Part shown: positions 8,474 through 21,031 of the stretch, piece after piece
Position numbering within the stretch: position 1 is the first letter of the stretch
Layout of the letters: each line of letters opens with the position of its first letter
NCBI RefSeq assembly: GCF_000527035.1
Contig: NZ_AZUK01000001.1
Coordinates: 310,001 to 374,000, forward strand
Direction: 5' to 3'
Origin: Tolumonas lignilytica
GTDB taxonomy: Bacteria > Pseudomonadota > Gammaproteobacteria > Enterobacterales > Aeromonadaceae
DNA length: 64,000 nt
Program-made: the position numbers and the translations under genes
Notes under the pieces: generated by a model
Seen by the model: the letters and a program-made list of their open reading frames with translations, nothing else
Database searches by the model: none
What the model was told of the DNA's origin: nothing

Positions 8474-9775
8474 ATGCAGATCGTTCAGTGGGCAAGTCTG
8501 AATGCGGAACAGCGTCGTGAAACGCTGACCCGCCCGGCAATGAGTAACTCTGCGGAAATCACCAGTATTGTCAGTAATATCGTGAGCCGCATTCGCAGTG
8601 AAGGTGATAATGCGCTGCGTGAATTCACGGCCAAATTCGATAAAGTCAGCGAAGGTAATTTACGTTTATCAGCAGATGCGATCAAAGTAGCCTGTGAACG
8701 TACCAGCCCAGAGCTGAAAACCGCTATTCAGCATGCCTATAGCAATGTGGCGACCTTTCATCAGGCACAAAAGCCCGCACCTCTGGCATTAGATACACAG
8801 GCTGGTGTGCGTTGCGAACTGCATTACCAACCGATCAACCGCGTTGGTTTGTATGTGCCAGGCGGCAGTGCGCCATTAGTTTCAACCGTGCTGATGCTGG
8901 CGATTCCGGCCAAAATTGCCGAATGCCGTAAAGTCATTCTTTGCTCACCACCACCCATCGCTGATGAAATCATCTACGCTGCAACACTGTGCGGTGTCAG
9001 TGAAATCTACACCATGGGTGGCGCACAGGCGATTGCAGCGATGGCCTACGGGACTGAGTCAGTATCCAAAGTGGATAAAATCTTCGGCCCTGGCAATGCA
9101 TGGGTGACCGAAGCCAAACGTCAGGTCAGTATGGATTTTCGCGGTGCGGCGATTGATATGCCAGCCGGCCCCTCTGAAGTGCTGGTCATTGCTGATGAGA
9201 CTGCCAACGCGGGATTTGTCGCAGCCGATTTGCTGTCTCAGGCAGAGCACGGTCCGGACTCACAAGTTGTATTGGTCACACCTTCTATCAAATTGGCCAA
9301 CCAGGTCGATGCTGAGCTGGAAAAACAACTGGCAGAACTGAGCCGTGCCGACATTGCCCGCAAAGCTCTGGAAAGTAGCCGCTCTATCATCTGTACCGAT
9401 TTGGCAGAGGCTTGCGTCATTTCCAATGAATATGCGCCTGAGCACTTGATCGTACAGACCGTTGAGCCACGCGCGTTACTGAACAAGCTGGAAAATGCCG
9501 GTTCCATCTTCTTAGGTAACTGGACACCGGAATCCGTCGGTGATTACGCCAGTGGCACCAACCACACGTTGCCAACTTACGGTTATGCCAAAACGGCTTC
9601 CAGTCTGGGTCTGGCTGATTACCAGCGCCGTTATACCGTGCAGGAACTGAGCGCTGATGGTCTGAAAGGCTTGGCAACTACCGTGACAACAATGGCAGAT
9701 GCCGAAGGTCTGACTGCGCACAAACGTGCCGTCACTATTCGTATGGAAAGCATTAACAGCCAGGAGGCGAAATAA
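8474..9775 (+). CDS. hisD: Histidinol dehydrogenase
   Basis: This 433-residue zinc enzyme oxidises histidinol to histidine in two NAD-dependent steps, the last reactions of the pathway. Family signatures include VPGGSAPLVSTVLM, GGAQAIAAMAYGT, DKIFGPGNAWVTEAKRQV and DMPAGPSEVLVIAD. The zinc-ligand and catalytic region SQAEHGPDSQVVLV and the ApEHLIV motif are also visible. It lies 12 bp after hisG, and its stop overlaps the hisC start by one base (TAATG). Confidence 0.98.
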   Translation: MQIVQWASLNAEQRRETLTRPAMSNSAEITSIVSNIVSRIRSEGDNALREFTAKFDKVSEGNLRLSADAIKVACERTSPELKTAIQHAYSNVATFHQAQKPAPLALDTQAGVRCELHYQPINRVGLYVPGGSAPLVSTVLMLAIPAKIAECRKVILCSPPPIADEIIYAATLCGVSEIYTMGGAQAIAAMAYGTESVSKVDKIFGPGNAWVTEAKRQVSMDFRGAAIDMPAGPSEVLVIADETANAGFVAADLLSQAEHGPDSQVVLVTPSIKLANQVDAELEKQLAELSRADIARKALESSRSIICTDLAEACVISNEYAPEHLIVQTVEPRALLNKLENAGSIFLGNWTPESVGDYASGTNHTLPTYGYAKTASSLGLADYQRRYTVQELSADGLKGLATTVTTMADAEGLTAHKRAVTIRMESINSQEAK

Positions 9776-10833
9776 TGAGTCTGACTAAACTGGCTTGCCA
9801 GCGCGTACAGGATTTGACCCCTTATCTTTCTGCTCGTCGTATCGGTGGTAAAGGGCATGTTTTTCTGAATGCAAATGAAGCGCCGAAAAGCGAACAATAT
9901 ACACTGGATTGCAGCCGTCTAAACCGCTATCCGGAATGTCAGCCGCCGGAAGTAATCGAATCTTATGCTGCTTATGCTGGCGTACAACCGGAGCAGGTAC
10001 TGGTCAGCCGTGGTTCTGACGAAGCGATCGAATTGCTAGTACGCACCTTCTGTGAACCGGGCAAGGAAGAGATCCTGATCTGCCCGCCAACCTACGGCAT
10101 GTATTCCATCAGCGCAGAAACCTGTGGTGTCGGTATCAGGACCGTTCCACCATTAGCGGATTTCCAACCAAATGTTCCAGCCATTCTGGAGCAACTGGAT
10201 GGCGTGAAGGTTATTTTCTTCTGCTCACCGAATAACCCGACTGGCACGGTGTTGGATCGGAAAAAACTGATCACCGTACTGAATGCCACACAGAATAAAG
10301 CGATTGTCGTGGTGGACGAAGCCTACATCGAATTCTGCCCGCAATTCAGCATGGTTGACCTGATCAGTGATTATCCGAATCTGGTGGTGACCCGTACGTT
10401 GTCGAAAGGTTTTGCATTGGCAGGACTGCGCTGTGGCTTCACGATTGCGAACCCGGAAGTGATCAGTCTGCTTTTGAAAGTGATCGCCCCCTACCCGATT
10501 GCAGAACCCGTAGCGCAGATTGCCGCACAGGCATTAAGCCCTGCCGGTCTGGAAAAGATGCGCACCCGCATTGCATGGCTGAACAAACTTAAACAGAAAT
10601 TCAAAGCCGACATTGCCAGTTTGTCATGCGTAAAAGATATTTACGATGATAACGGTAACTTTGTGCTGATCCGCTTTACCGATAGCGCCAAAGTATTTGC
10701 TGCTATGGTGGAGCAAGGCATTATTCTGCGTGATTTTGCGAACAAGCCGATGCTGGATAATTCCGTGCGTGTCACGATTGGTGACGAAGCAGAAATGCAG
10801 GCAGTGTTAACTGTGCTGCAATCACTGGCCTGA
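9775..10833 (+). CDS. hisC: Histidinol-phosphate aminotransferase
   Basis: This 352-residue fold-type I PLP enzyme converts imidazole-acetol phosphate and glutamate to histidinol phosphate. It has the substrate-facing NANEAP motif, the [10 protein letters not shown] loop, the VVDEAYIEF segment with the PLP-contacting Asp, and the Schiff-base lysine in [15 protein letters not shown] near residue 210. It starts with the one-base TAATG overlap with hisD, and hisB follows 13 bp later. Confidence 0.97.
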   Translation: MSLTKLACQRVQDLTPYLSARRIGGKGHVFLNANEAPKSEQYTLDCSRLNRYPECQPPEVIESYAAYAGVQPEQVLVSRGSDEAIELLVRTFCEPGKEEILICPPTYGMYSISAETCGVGIRTVPPLADFQPNVPAILEQLDGVKVIFFCSPNNPTGTVLDRKKLITVLNATQNKAIVVVDEAYIEFCPQFSMVDLISDYPNLVVTRTLSKGFALAGLRCGFTIANPEVISLLLKVIAPYPIAEPVAQIAAQALSPAGLEKMRTRIAWLNKLKQKFKADIASLSCVKDIYDDNGNFVLIRFTDSAKVFAAMVEQGIILRDFANKPMLDNSVRVTIGDEAEMQAVLTVLQSLA

Positions 10834-10846
10834 CAGGGAGAACGCC

Positions 10847-11920
10847 GTGAGCCAAAAGCAAAAATTTCTCTTCATTGACCGCGACGGTACTTTGATTGAA
10901 GAACCTGTGATTGATAAGCAGGTTGATAGTCTTGATAAACTGCGCTTCGAGCCAATGGTTATTCCGGCGCTGCGTGATCTGCAGGCGGCTGGTTTTGTGC
11001 TGGTGATGGTAACCAACCAGGATGGTCTGGGTACCGACAGTCTGCCATTGGAAAACTTCCAACCGCCGCAAGATCTGATGATGCATATCTTTGAATCACA
11101 GGGTGTGAACTGGGAAGCAGTGCTGATCTGCCCGCACTTCCCACACGATGATTGCACTTGCCGCAAACCGAAACTCGGTATCGTCAAAGATTATCTGCAT
11201 TCCGGCCGAATTGACCACGCCAATTCCTATGTGATCGGCGATCGCATCACCGACGTGCAATTAGCTGAAAACATGGGTATTCACGGTATCCGTTACAACC
11301 CAGAGACCTGCAACTGGAATCACATCCGTGACATGCTGCTAAATCAGGGCCGGAAAGCTCATGTGATCAGAAACACCAAAGAAACTCAGATCAGTGTGGA
11401 TGTCGATCTGGATAAATCCGGTGGCAATCAAATCGCGACCGGCATTGGTTTCTTCGACCACATGCTGGATCAAATCGCGACTCATGCCGGTTTCAGCCTA
11501 CAGCTGACTGTGAAAGGCGATCTGCATATCGATGATCACCACACCGTCGAAGATACAGCACTGGCACTAGGCGAAGCCCTGAAAAAAGCGCTGGGTAACA
11601 AACGCGGTATCGGCCGTTTCGGCTTCCTGCTGCCGATGGATGAATGTCTGGCGCAAGTTGCTATCGATTTATCCGGCCGTCCGTTCCTCGTGTTTGATGC
11701 CAAATTTGGTCGTGAACAGGTGGGTGAATTCAACACTGAAATGGTCGAACATTTCTTCCGCTCACTGACTGATGCCATGGCGATCACGCTAAATCTGTCT
11801 GTGACGGAAGGTAATACGCATCACCAGGTCGAAGCGTTGTTCAAAGGTTTTGGTCGCGCATTACGTCAGGCAATCAATGTAGAAGGCACTGAACTGCCCT
11901 CTTCCAAAGGTGTTCTGTAA
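10847..11920 (+). CDS. hisB: Bifunctional histidinol-phosphatase / imidazoleglycerol-phosphate dehydratase
   Basis: The 357-residue fusion carries two pathway steps. The N-terminal HAD phosphatase (about 1-165) shows DRDGTLI, the VTNQDG motif and a Cys/His zinc cluster ([15 protein letters not shown]). The C-terminal dehydratase (about 168-357) shows the metal-binding [15 protein letters not shown] and [17 protein letters not shown], plus [15 protein letters not shown]. The fusion is typical of gammaproteobacteria. Confidence 0.97.
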   Translation: MSQKQKFLFIDRDGTLIEEPVIDKQVDSLDKLRFEPMVIPALRDLQAAGFVLVMVTNQDGLGTDSLPLENFQPPQDLMMHIFESQGVNWEAVLICPHFPHDDCTCRKPKLGIVKDYLHSGRIDHANSYVIGDRITDVQLAENMGIHGIRYNPETCNWNHIRDMLLNQGRKAHVIRNTKETQISVDVDLDKSGGNQIATGIGFFDHMLDQIATHAGFSLQLTVKGDLHIDDHHTVEDTALALGEALKKALGNKRGIGRFGFLLPMDECLAQVAIDLSGRPFLVFDAKFGREQVGEFNTEMVEHFFRSLTDAMAITLNLSVTEGNTHHQVEALFKGFGRALRQAINVEGTELPSSKGVL

Positions 11921-11930
11921 GGGGTTCAGC

Positions 11931-14017
<2,087 letters not shown>

Positions 14018-14025
<8 letters not shown>

Positions 14026-14638
14026 GATGAAAATTGTTGACCCGAATCGTCTGGATTGGGAAAAAACAGAAGGCATGATCCCGGCGATTGTGCAGCATGT
14101 TTATACGGGTGAAGTGCTAATGCAAGGCTACATGACCCGCGAAGCACTGGAAAAAACCATTGAGACTGGCCATGTGACTTTCTTCAGCCGCAGCAAAGGC
14201 CGCCTCTGGACCAAAGGTGAAACCTCGGGTCATGTGCTGCAGCTGCGAGCTATCACCACTGATTGTGATAATGACAGCCTGTTGGTTGCTGCCGATCCGA
14301 TTGGCCCTACCTGCCACCGTGGTTGCCCATCCTGCTTTGACGAACACCCTACTCTGCCACTGGCTTTTCTGGCTGAACTGGAGCAAATCCTCGCGGGTCG
14401 CAAAAATGCCGATCCGGAATCCAGCTACACAGCCCGTTTGTATGCCAAAGGCACCAAACGTATTGCGCAGAAAGTTGGCGAAGAAGGTGTTGAAGTCGCA
14501 CTGGCGGCAATGGCCAAAGATCGCAATGAACTGATCAACGAATCAGCCGATCTGCTGTATCACCTGACCGTGTTGCTGCAAAACGAAGGTCTGCAATTGG
14601 CTGACGTCGTGAACTGCCTGAAAGAACGTCATAAATAA
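14018..14638 (+). CDS. hisI: Bifunctional phosphoribosyl-AMP cyclohydrolase / phosphoribosyl-ATP pyrophosphatase
   Basis: This 206-residue fusion (HisIE) covers steps two and three of the pathway. The N-terminal cyclohydrolase has the metal-binding [11 protein letters not shown] and CHRGCPSCF motifs. The C-terminal pyrophosphatase (about 115-206) has the [35 protein letters not shown] helices. A GTG at 14018 is nine bases from AAGGAG and is preferred over the ATG at 14027, which is eighteen bases away. The gene overlaps hisF by 8 bp and ends the operon. Confidence 0.96.
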
Positions 14639-14644
14639 TATTAA

Positions 14645-14678
14645 AAACGGAACAGACATTCGTGCTGTTCCGTTTCTC
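14645..14678 (+). terminator. Terminator of the his operon
   Basis: An 11-bp stem (AAACGGAACAG with CTGTTCCGTTT) with a 9-nt loop lies 7 bp past the hisI stop. The T run is short (TTTCTCTC), so termination may be imperfect. Confidence 0.75.
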
Positions 14679-14812
14679 TCCAAAATTACCGCAACAAACA
14701 GTTAACAAACAAACACTCCGCACAGAATCGGAACTCTGCCATCAACAGTCCCGCCCGCTAGGTTTATACTCAAATCAATCACTGATGCATCCTGACTTTA
14801 TGTATTGGGTCT

Positions 14813-16057
14813 ATGAATAAAATACTTTTGATTGAAGACAGCCAGATGATATCTCGCGCACTCAGTTCAAATATCAGTAAAGAACTGGATGTGGAAGTAG
14901 ATAGTGCCTATACCCTGGCAGAAGCTAAAGCTCGCCTTGCAACAACGCATGACTATTTTGCTGCCTTAGTCGACCTGACATTACCTGATGCCCCCGATGG
15001 CGAGGCTTTGGATGAAGTATTGCAATGGCATATTCCAGCCATTGTCATGACCGCCAGTTTCAGTGAAGAAAAACGCGACGAATTACTGGAACGAGGGCTG
15101 GTTGACTACATCATCAAAGATTCCAAAACATCATTTAACTATGTTGTCAGCCTGCTACGCCGCCTCTATCTGAATCAGTTTATCTCTGTGCTGGTCGTCG
15201 AGGATTCATTCACCGGAATGCAATTCGTTACCAAACAATTGAAACGCTGGTTACTGACCGTGCATGAAGCCGCCGATGGCGTAGAAGCACTCACGATACT
15301 TAATCAACATCCTGAGATCAAAATGGTGCTGGCGGATTATCACATGCCCGTGATGAATGGCATGGAGCTGGTTAAAGCCTTACGTGAAAAACGCGATAAA
15401 GAAGACTTGGCCATCATTGGTATTTCTGCAATCAACGAGAAATCATTATCTGCGCGTTTCATTAAATATGGCGCGAATGATTTTCTGACTAAACCATTCG
15501 CTCCGGAAGAATTACAGTGCCGTATCAACCATAATCTGGAAACACTGGAGCTGCTCTCTAAACTGCGCGAAATGACCTATCGCGATTATCTGACTCAACT
15601 CTTTAATCGCCGCTATTTGTTTGAAAAGGTGGAAAAACAGTTCCGTTCTGCCAAATCTGCAGGCCAACCGATCTCGCTCTGTGTCATGGATATTGATCAC
15701 TTCAAACGGATCAATGATTCGTACGGACATCATGCCGGAGACCAGGTTTTGCAAATGGTCTCTGCTCTCTTCATGGAGCATTTTCCAGACTGCATTACCT
15801 TCCGTTTAGGCGGGGAAGAATTTGGTTTGATCACGTTTAACATTCCATTTGAAATTGCATTATCCCGCATTGAACAATTCAGAATAGATTTAAAAGATAC
15901 GCCCATGAATTTAGGGCATCCGGTCTATATTAATGCCAGTTTTGGCGTAACCGATGAGCTAACCGACCGGCTGGATGAAATGCTGCAGGCAGCAGATCGG
16001 TTACTTTATCTGGCAAAACAACAAGGCCGGGATCGGATCTGTACTAATACGGAATAA
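14813..16057 (+). CDS. Tandem-receiver diguanylate cyclase (REC-REC-GGDEF)
   Basis: This 414-residue cytoplasmic signalling protein has two response-regulator receiver domains (about 1-118 and 125-245) and a C-terminal GGDEF domain (about 255-414) that would make cyclic di-GMP. The acidic pocket and acceptor Asp are visible in both receivers (LIEDS/VDLTLPD and VVEDS/ADYHMP), with the conserved Lys in LTKPF in the second. The active site reads GGEEF, a catalytically competent variant. No RxxD inhibitory site precedes it (PDCITFRL), so product inhibition is unlikely. No cognate kinase lies in the window. Confidence 0.93.
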   Translation: MNKILLIEDSQMISRALSSNISKELDVEVDSAYTLAEAKARLATTHDYFAALVDLTLPDAPDGEALDEVLQWHIPAIVMTASFSEEKRDELLERGLVDYIIKDSKTSFNYVVSLLRRLYLNQFISVLVVEDSFTGMQFVTKQLKRWLLTVHEAADGVEALTILNQHPEIKMVLADYHMPVMNGMELVKALREKRDKEDLAIIGISAINEKSLSARFIKYGANDFLTKPFAPEELQCRINHNLETLELLSKLREMTYRDYLTQLFNRRYLFEKVEKQFRSAKSAGQPISLCVMDIDHFKRINDSYGHHAGDQVLQMVSALFMEHFPDCITFRLGGEEFGLITFNIPFEIALSRIEQFRIDLKDTPMNLGHPVYINASFGVTDELTDRLDEMLQAADRLLYLAKQQGRDRICTNTE

Positions 16058-16060
16058 GCA

Positions 16061-16813
16061 TCATCCGGCCTTTCCCTGATTGGCAACAGCGTGTGCTTTC
16101 GCGGCTATCTCTTCAGGGTTACCCAAATAGTAATGTCTAATCGGGTTCATGTTGTCATCGAACTCGTAGACGAGCGGTACTCCCGTCGGAATATTCAGTT
16201 CTAGAATATCTTTCTCACTAATACCATCGAGGTGTTTGACGAGTGCGCGTAAAGAATTGCCATGAGCCGCAATAATGACGCGCTCACCCGATGCCACCCG
16301 GGGCTGAATGACATTCGTCCAGTATGGCAGTACCCGTTCAATGGTGATTGCCAGACTTTCTGTCAGCGGTAATTGCTCTTTGCTTAATTTGCTGTAACGC
16401 GGATCGTGCCCGGGAAAACGTTCATCCTGTTCCGTCAATACCGGAGGCGTTACCGCAAAGCCCCGACGCCACAGCAACACCTGTTCATCACCATATTGCT
16501 GTGCAGTTTCGGCCTTGTTTAACCCTTGTAACGCTCCGTAATGGCGTTCATTCAGATGCCAATCTTTTTCAACCGGAATCCATTCCAGCCCCATCTCTTC
16601 CTGTATATACCAAAGCGTCGCAATAGCCCGTTTAAGTACGGAAGTATAAGCATGGTCGAATGTATAACCTTCGGCCTTGAGCAATTTACCAGCCTGATGG
16701 GCCTCTTCGATCCCTTTTGCCGAAAGCTCTACATCAGTCCAGCCCGTAAACCGGTTTTCCTGATTCCAGACACTTTCACCATGACGAATTAACACTAATT
16801 TTTTAACCGCCAT
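16061..16813 (-). CDS. gpmA: 2,3-bisphosphoglycerate-dependent phosphoglycerate mutase
   Basis: This 250-residue glycolytic enzyme interconverts 3- and 2-phosphoglycerate. It has the phosphohistidine motif [33 protein letters not shown] and the second catalytic histidine in [21 protein letters not shown]. It is convergent with the GGDEF gene, with only 3 bp between stops and no clear terminator. A strong Fur box lies 27 bp upstream of its start. Confidence 0.97.
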   Translation of the reverse strand: MAVKKLVLIRHGESVWNQENRFTGWTDVELSAKGIEEAHQAGKLLKAEGYTFDHAYTSVLKRAIATLWYIQEEMGLEWIPVEKDWHLNERHYGALQGLNKAETAQQYGDEQVLLWRRGFAVTPPVLTEQDERFPGHDPRYSKLSKEQLPLTESLAITIERVLPYWTNVIQPRVASGERVIIAAHGNSLRALVKHLDGISEKDILELNIPTGVPLVYEFDDNMNPIRHYYLGNPEEIAAKAHAVANQGKAG

Positions 16814-16839
16814 ATCATTGCCTCACTGTATCGCTATTC

Positions 16840-16858
16840 ATTAATGATAATTATTATC
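16840..16858 (-). promoter_or_regulatory. Fur box upstream of gpmA
   Basis: The 19-bp stretch around AATGATAATTATTATC matches the classical Fur consensus (GATAATGATAATCATTATC) at 16 of 19 positions. It lies 27-45 bp before the gpmA start, where Fur-iron would block transcription. gpmA is a reported Fur target in E. coli, which supports the call. Confidence 0.8.
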
Positions 16859-16933
16859 ACCATGTAATGAGTGACGCAATCTCGTTTGATCTATTAATCC
16901 ATAAACTGATACCTATGGATGCAAATTAGGCTT

Positions 16934-16966
16934 CTCCTCATCCGTACGAGCGATGCTGATGAGGAG
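16934..16966 (-). terminator. Hairpin after the EamA transporter gene
   Basis: A perfect 9-bp stem (CTCCTCATC with GATGAGGAG, 15-nt loop) lies 34 bp past the stop of the exporter gene. It lacks a strong U run, so it may stabilise the 3' end rather than terminate. Confidence 0.45.
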
Positions 16967-16999
16967 ATTGAACATAATATTTGCGATAAAGAATATTCT

Positions 17000-17905
17000 T
17001 TATGCGTCGGCAATGGCTTTATTTTTTCTCCAGTTTCCGGATTTCGGATAAAACACCAGCACATTGCCGGCCATGACCAGAAACAGACCGAACAAACCAC
17101 TCGCCGTCCATTGATAACCTTCAAACCAGACCGAGATATTCAGTGCCACAACAGGAAACAGCACGGTGCTGTATGCCGCCTTTTCCGGGCCGATACGCCC
17201 AACCAGCATCAGATAGGCTGTAAAACCGATGACGGAACCAAAGAATGCCAGATAAACCAATGCACCCCAGTAACGCATTGAAGGATCAAAATTAAAACTT
17301 AATCCAGACACTAAACTCCCCACCAACAATACGGTAGCACCCACCAGCATAGCCCAGCCGTTCGTTTGAATTGGTGTAGCCCCCAGAGCCTGCAAACGAG
17401 CCGAGATCATGTTGCCGGAGGAGAAAAACAGCGTACCCAATAAGGCCAAACCCAACCCTTTTAATACCTCGAATGAGGCGGCATGACTGGTAATTTCCGG
17501 CCAGAACAGGAAAACAAGCCCGACCAGCCCCATGATGCCACCTTGCCAGACTTTAGGCTGGATTTGACGCCCCATCAAAAAACGTCCACACAAGGCATTC
17601 CAAAGTGTGGAGGTAGAAAATATGACCGCAATCAGGCCACTGGGTATCCAATAACTTGCATTATAAAAACAGAGAAAATTACAACAGAACAACAAGACGC
17701 CTTGTAACAGGATCAGGTGCAACACCTTTCCTTTGGGAAAGGTCAGTTTGCCCCGTATTGTCTGATACGCCAGCAACAAAAAGGCGGCCAGCAAAAAGCG
17801 TCCGGCAATGGAAAATGGGATGGCAGTGACACCCAACTGCCATTTCAATGCGATCCACGTTGTACCCCAGATCAAGACAGTAGAGAGATAAAGCAGGCTA
17901 TTCAT
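17000..17905 (-). CDS. EamA/DMT-superfamily exporter
   Basis: This roughly 301-residue inner-membrane protein has ten hydrophobic helices in two EamA repeats. It starts with the family-typical LYLSTVLIWGTTWIALKW segment. Such proteins export small metabolites such as amino acids or drugs; the substrate cannot be read from sequence. Two adjacent ATGs are possible. The one at 17905 is six bases from AAGGAG and is preferred; longer TTG or ATG starts are in frame. It diverges from an AraC-family regulator that probably controls it. Confidence 0.88.
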   Translation of the reverse strand: MNSLLYLSTVLIWGTTWIALKWQLGVTAIPFSIAGRFLLAAFLLLAYQTIRGKLTFPKGKVLHLILLQGVLLFCCNFLCFYNASYWIPSGLIAVIFSTSTLWNALCGRFLMGRQIQPKVWQGGIMGLVGLVFLFWPEITSHAASFEVLKGLGLALLGTLFFSSGNMISARLQALGATPIQTNGWAMLVGATVLLVGSLVSGLSFNFDPSMRYWGALVYLAFFGSVIGFTAYLMLVGRIGPEKAAYSTVLFPVVALNISVWFEGYQWTASGLFGLFLVMAGNVLVFYPKSGNWRKNKAIADA

Positions 17906-18050
17906 CATAAACTCCTTCAAACAACGAATAGCACCATGATGGCCTGTATCTCATAAAAGCCATTGTCTGTTCTTGCGATTATTTTGACAGGAGCCTTTTG
18001 TTTCACCGAATTGACGATACACTGCGATCTCTGACTGAAGGAATGGTGGT

Positions 18051-18971
18051 ATGCCTGATTCACAGTTACACGTTGTTAGTGCGCTGACGGAAGCTAATGC
18101 AACTTTAAAATGTCAATCGCTGCTCGGTGATGGCTTCGTCGCGGCATGCTGGCATCGTAAGCAGTTGAACGATACGGCATATTCACATCCAGGACACCAT
18201 ACCCTCTCTTATTATCTCTCCGGTGGAGATCGTGTCCGGCGACGAGATCAACCAAACAACTGGGGGGCGCCGGGAAAGTTATGCCTGTTACCTGCAGAGC
18301 ATGAATCGTATTGGGAAATTCGTGGAGAAATAAAATTTCTGCATCTTTATATCCCACCAGAACTCTTTTCAAAGCAGATCGTTCAAATATTGGATGCAGA
18401 ACCCCGCCTGTTTTCGCTGGCCGATCGCACCTATATGGACGATGAAAAACTGGCACGCGCCTGTCAGCAACTGGTTCAGATGGATTGGAACAACCCGCTG
18501 CAGCGTTTGTCGGCCAATGCGTTAAGCCATGACATTTTATTCTATCTGCTCAAAACTCAAACTTGTCGTATACCAATGCCCGTCGTTAAGGGCGGATTAT
18601 CCAACTGGCAACGCCGTTTTATCCGTGATTGGATCGAAATACACCTTGCCGATAACATCTCATTGTCAGATATGGCTGATCAGCTGCATCTTTCGGCTTA
18701 TCATTTTGCGCACATGTTCCGTATCAGTTTTGGCCTCCCACCCCATCAGTGGATCATGCATCGCCGGTTGCAATATGCACGGGAACAATTACAACACACT
18801 GATCATGATTTGATGACCGTATCATTAAATAGCGGTTTTGCGACCAGCAGCCATCTTTCCAAAATCATGAAACAGCAACTATCCATCGCCCCCGGCCAAT
18901 ACAGAAGCTGGTCTAAATCGCTGATTTATAGCGAATTATCCTGTCATTTAACCTCTCGCTCCAAATATTAA
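18051..18971 (+). CDS. AraC-family transcriptional regulator
   Basis: This 306-residue protein has a poorly conserved N-terminal sensor domain (about 1-190) and a C-terminal AraC/XylS DNA-binding domain with two helix-turn-helix motifs. The first reads ISLSDMADQLHLSAYHFAHMFRISFGLPPHQWIMHRRL, and the second contains VSLNSGFATSSHLSKIMKQQ. It is divergent from the EamA exporter gene, 145 bp away, so autoregulation and control of that transporter are the natural guess. The ligand is unknown. Confidence 0.9.
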   Translation: MPDSQLHVVSALTEANATLKCQSLLGDGFVAACWHRKQLNDTAYSHPGHHTLSYYLSGGDRVRRRDQPNNWGAPGKLCLLPAEHESYWEIRGEIKFLHLYIPPELFSKQIVQILDAEPRLFSLADRTYMDDEKLARACQQLVQMDWNNPLQRLSANALSHDILFYLLKTQTCRIPMPVVKGGLSNWQRRFIRDWIEIHLADNISLSDMADQLHLSAYHFAHMFRISFGLPPHQWIMHRRLQYAREQLQHTDHDLMTVSLNSGFATSSHLSKIMKQQLSIAPGQYRSWSKSLIYSELSCHLTSRSKY

Positions 18972-18983
18972 TTTTTCATGCGC

Positions 18984-19032
18984 TTGCAAGGTTCAGCATA
19001 GAGGCGCATAATTAGTTGCATAGGCAATTAAT
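18984..19032 (+). promoter_or_regulatory. Promoter and operator of the MarR-efflux operon
   Basis: TTGCAA (18984-18989), a 17-bp spacer and CATAAT (19007-19012) form a good sigma70 promoter. An inverted repeat, ATTAGTTGC-ATAG-GCAATTAAT (19011-19032, one mismatch), overlaps the end of the -10 element and the start point. That is the expected place for a MarR-type repressor dimer, so the operon is probably autorepressed. Confidence 0.65.
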
Positions 19033-19060
19033 GCCTCATCAATTAATGAAAGGTAAACTA

Positions 19061-19564
19061 ATGTCTAAGCAAGCATCTCCTAAAATGGAACCTTTAGCAG
19101 AAAGCCTGGGTTTCTTGATTGGACACACCAATCTATTAAAAGATCGTTTATTAGATAAACATCTGGAACCGGAAGACATCACCGCCGGACAGGCAAAAGC
19201 GTTATTTAACATCTATCGTTTTAATAAAACCCGCCCTTGTGATATCGGAAAATCATTAGGTGTCGATAACAGCGCCATCACCCGCATGCTGGATCGACTC
19301 GAAAAGAAAGGGCTAATTCAACGGACGCCAGCACCGGAAGATCGTCGTGCGTTGATCATCGGCTTAACCGATAAAGGATATGAAACCATCGAACGGGCTC
19401 TGCCGCTGGCAGGCAATGCCATTGCAGAGTTAGCCCATACGTTGACCGATGAAGAACAGTCTCAACTCAAACATTGTCTGAGAAAAATTTTAGTTGCCTC
19501 TGGATGTGCTTTCGCTCAGGAGCATTATTCAGTGCCTGATTCATCCGCTGATCAGCAGGAATAA
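19061..19564 (+). CDS. MarR-family transcriptional repressor
   Basis: This roughly 167-residue winged-helix regulator heads an efflux operon. The DNA-binding segment is typical: CDIGKSLGVDNSAITRMLDRLEKKGLIQRTPAPEDRRALIIGLTDKG, with the wing residues DRRA. The ATG at 19061 has AGGT seven bases before it; upstream in-frame ATGs would lie inside the operator and lack ribosome sites. It is followed after 3 bp by the outer-membrane gene. It is probably released from DNA by the drugs the pump exports, as for EmrR. Confidence 0.92.
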   Translation: MSKQASPKMEPLAESLGFLIGHTNLLKDRLLDKHLEPEDITAGQAKALFNIYRFNKTRPCDIGKSLGVDNSAITRMLDRLEKKGLIQRTPAPEDRRALIIGLTDKGYETIERALPLAGNAIAELAHTLTDEEQSQLKHCLRKILVASGCAFAQEHYSVPDSSADQQE

Positions 19565-19567
19565 AAA

Positions 19568-21016
19568 ATGCGCAGATATTTCATCTTATCTTCATTAACC
19601 ATCGGGGTTTTATTATCCGGTTGCGCAGCGCCAGATAGTATTCATCCTAAAAATACCTTATTTGGTAATAACATTTTGGCTCATAGCCAAAGTCTGAACG
19701 CAGATAGCTTGTCTTCCGCCAACTGGCCTCAGGAAGCTTGGTGGCAGCATTTTGGCGATCAGAATCTGAACACCCTGATCAACGAAGCACTGAAAAACAG
19801 CCCGGATATGCAACTGGCTACTGCCAGATTGAGTCAGGCCGATGCGCAGGTCGCGGCAGCCGACAGTTTGTTTGATCCGACCCTCAACGCCAATGCGAGT
19901 ATGAGTCGCTCCCGCCTGTCTCGGATAGAAGATTATTCCGGTCAGGGCAATCGTTTCGGCACCAGCCGTAATCTAGGTTTAAATTTTAACTACAGTTTTG
20001 ATCTGTGGGGTGGAAAACGTGCGGCCTGGGAAGCCAGTGTCAATAACCTGAAAGCGGCTGAAGTCGATCAACAGGCGGCCCGCATTGCCCTTTCCAGTGG
20101 GATCACGCAAACCTATGTTCAATTAGCCAATGCCTATGCGTTAGAAGATCTGGCGAAGAAAGACCTGGATCGTAACCAGCATATGGTTGAAATCACAACC
20201 AACCTATATAAAAACGGGCTGACCTCGGAAGATCGTCTGTATGCGGCACAAAGCAGTGCTGCCAGCGCAAAACAAACACTGAAACAACGGACTTTAGCCG
20301 TCGCCCAGTTAAAAAATGCCTTAGCCGCGCTGGTGGGAACCGGCCCGGATAAAGCAGCCAGTATTGGCCGACCTAATGTCTCGGTACAGGCTGATTTCCA
20401 TTTGCCAAGTGACTTACCGGCAGCCTTAATCAGCCACAGACCCGACATCACGGCTGCGCGTTGGCGTGTTGAGGCGGCCAGTAAACAAATTGATGTCGCC
20501 AAAACCCGCTTCTATCCCAATTTCAATCTGAGTGCGATGGCAGGTTTCAAATCTGTCTTAGGCGATGCGGTATTTGCAGACGTCAGCCGTTCATGGAATG
20601 TGACACCGGCTATTTCCTTGCCGATCTTTACTGCGGATCTGAAAGCGAATCTGCTGTCAAAAACGGCGGATTACGATACGGCAGTAGCACAATACAACCA
20701 GACCCTGATCCGTGCGCTGAATGAGGTTAGCGACAATGTGTTGGCGCTGAAATCTGTAGAGCAGCAATTGGTGGATGCCAAGGACAGTATGGATCTGGCC
20801 GAGAAAAGTTATCAAATCACGGAGAAACGTTATCAGGCCGGTATGGGCAGCCAACTGGAAGTCTTGATGGCGGAACAACAGGTTCTCCAGGCGGAATCTG
20901 TCTTTACTTCGCTGAAAAATCATCAGCAGGAAACACAGGTTCAGCTGATTCAGTCATTGGGGGGCGGATTTTCAATCCCAGCGTCAGCCCCTACTCAACA
21001 TATCCAGAATAATTAG
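19568..21016 (+). CDS. Outer-membrane efflux lipoprotein (NodT/TolC family)
   Basis: This 482-residue protein has a lipoprotein signal peptide (lipobox LLSGC, Cys near residue 19) and two OEP repeats rich in alanine coiled coil, such as ALKNSPDMQLATARLSQADAQVAAADS. It forms the outer-membrane tunnel of the tripartite pump encoded downstream. It lies between the regulator and the EmrA-like adaptor with 3-15 bp gaps, so the pump brings its own channel instead of relying only on TolC. Confidence 0.93.
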   Translation: MRRYFILSSLTIGVLLSGCAAPDSIHPKNTLFGNNILAHSQSLNADSLSSANWPQEAWWQHFGDQNLNTLINEALKNSPDMQLATARLSQADAQVAAADSLFDPTLNANASMSRSRLSRIEDYSGQGNRFGTSRNLGLNFNYSFDLWGGKRAAWEASVNNLKAAEVDQQAARIALSSGITQTYVQLANAYALEDLAKKDLDRNQHMVEITTNLYKNGLTSEDRLYAAQSSAASAKQTLKQRTLAVAQLKNALAALVGTGPDKAASIGRPNVSVQADFHLPSDLPAALISHRPDITAARWRVEAASKQIDVAKTRFYPNFNLSAMAGFKSVLGDAVFADVSRSWNVTPAISLPIFTADLKANLLSKTADYDTAVAQYNQTLIRALNEVSDNVLALKSVEQQLVDAKDSMDLAEKSYQITEKRYQAGMGSQLEVLMAEQQVLQAESVFTSLKNHQQETQVQLIQSLGGGFSIPASAPTQHIQNN

Positions 21017-21031
21017 TTTTTGAGGTTTTCT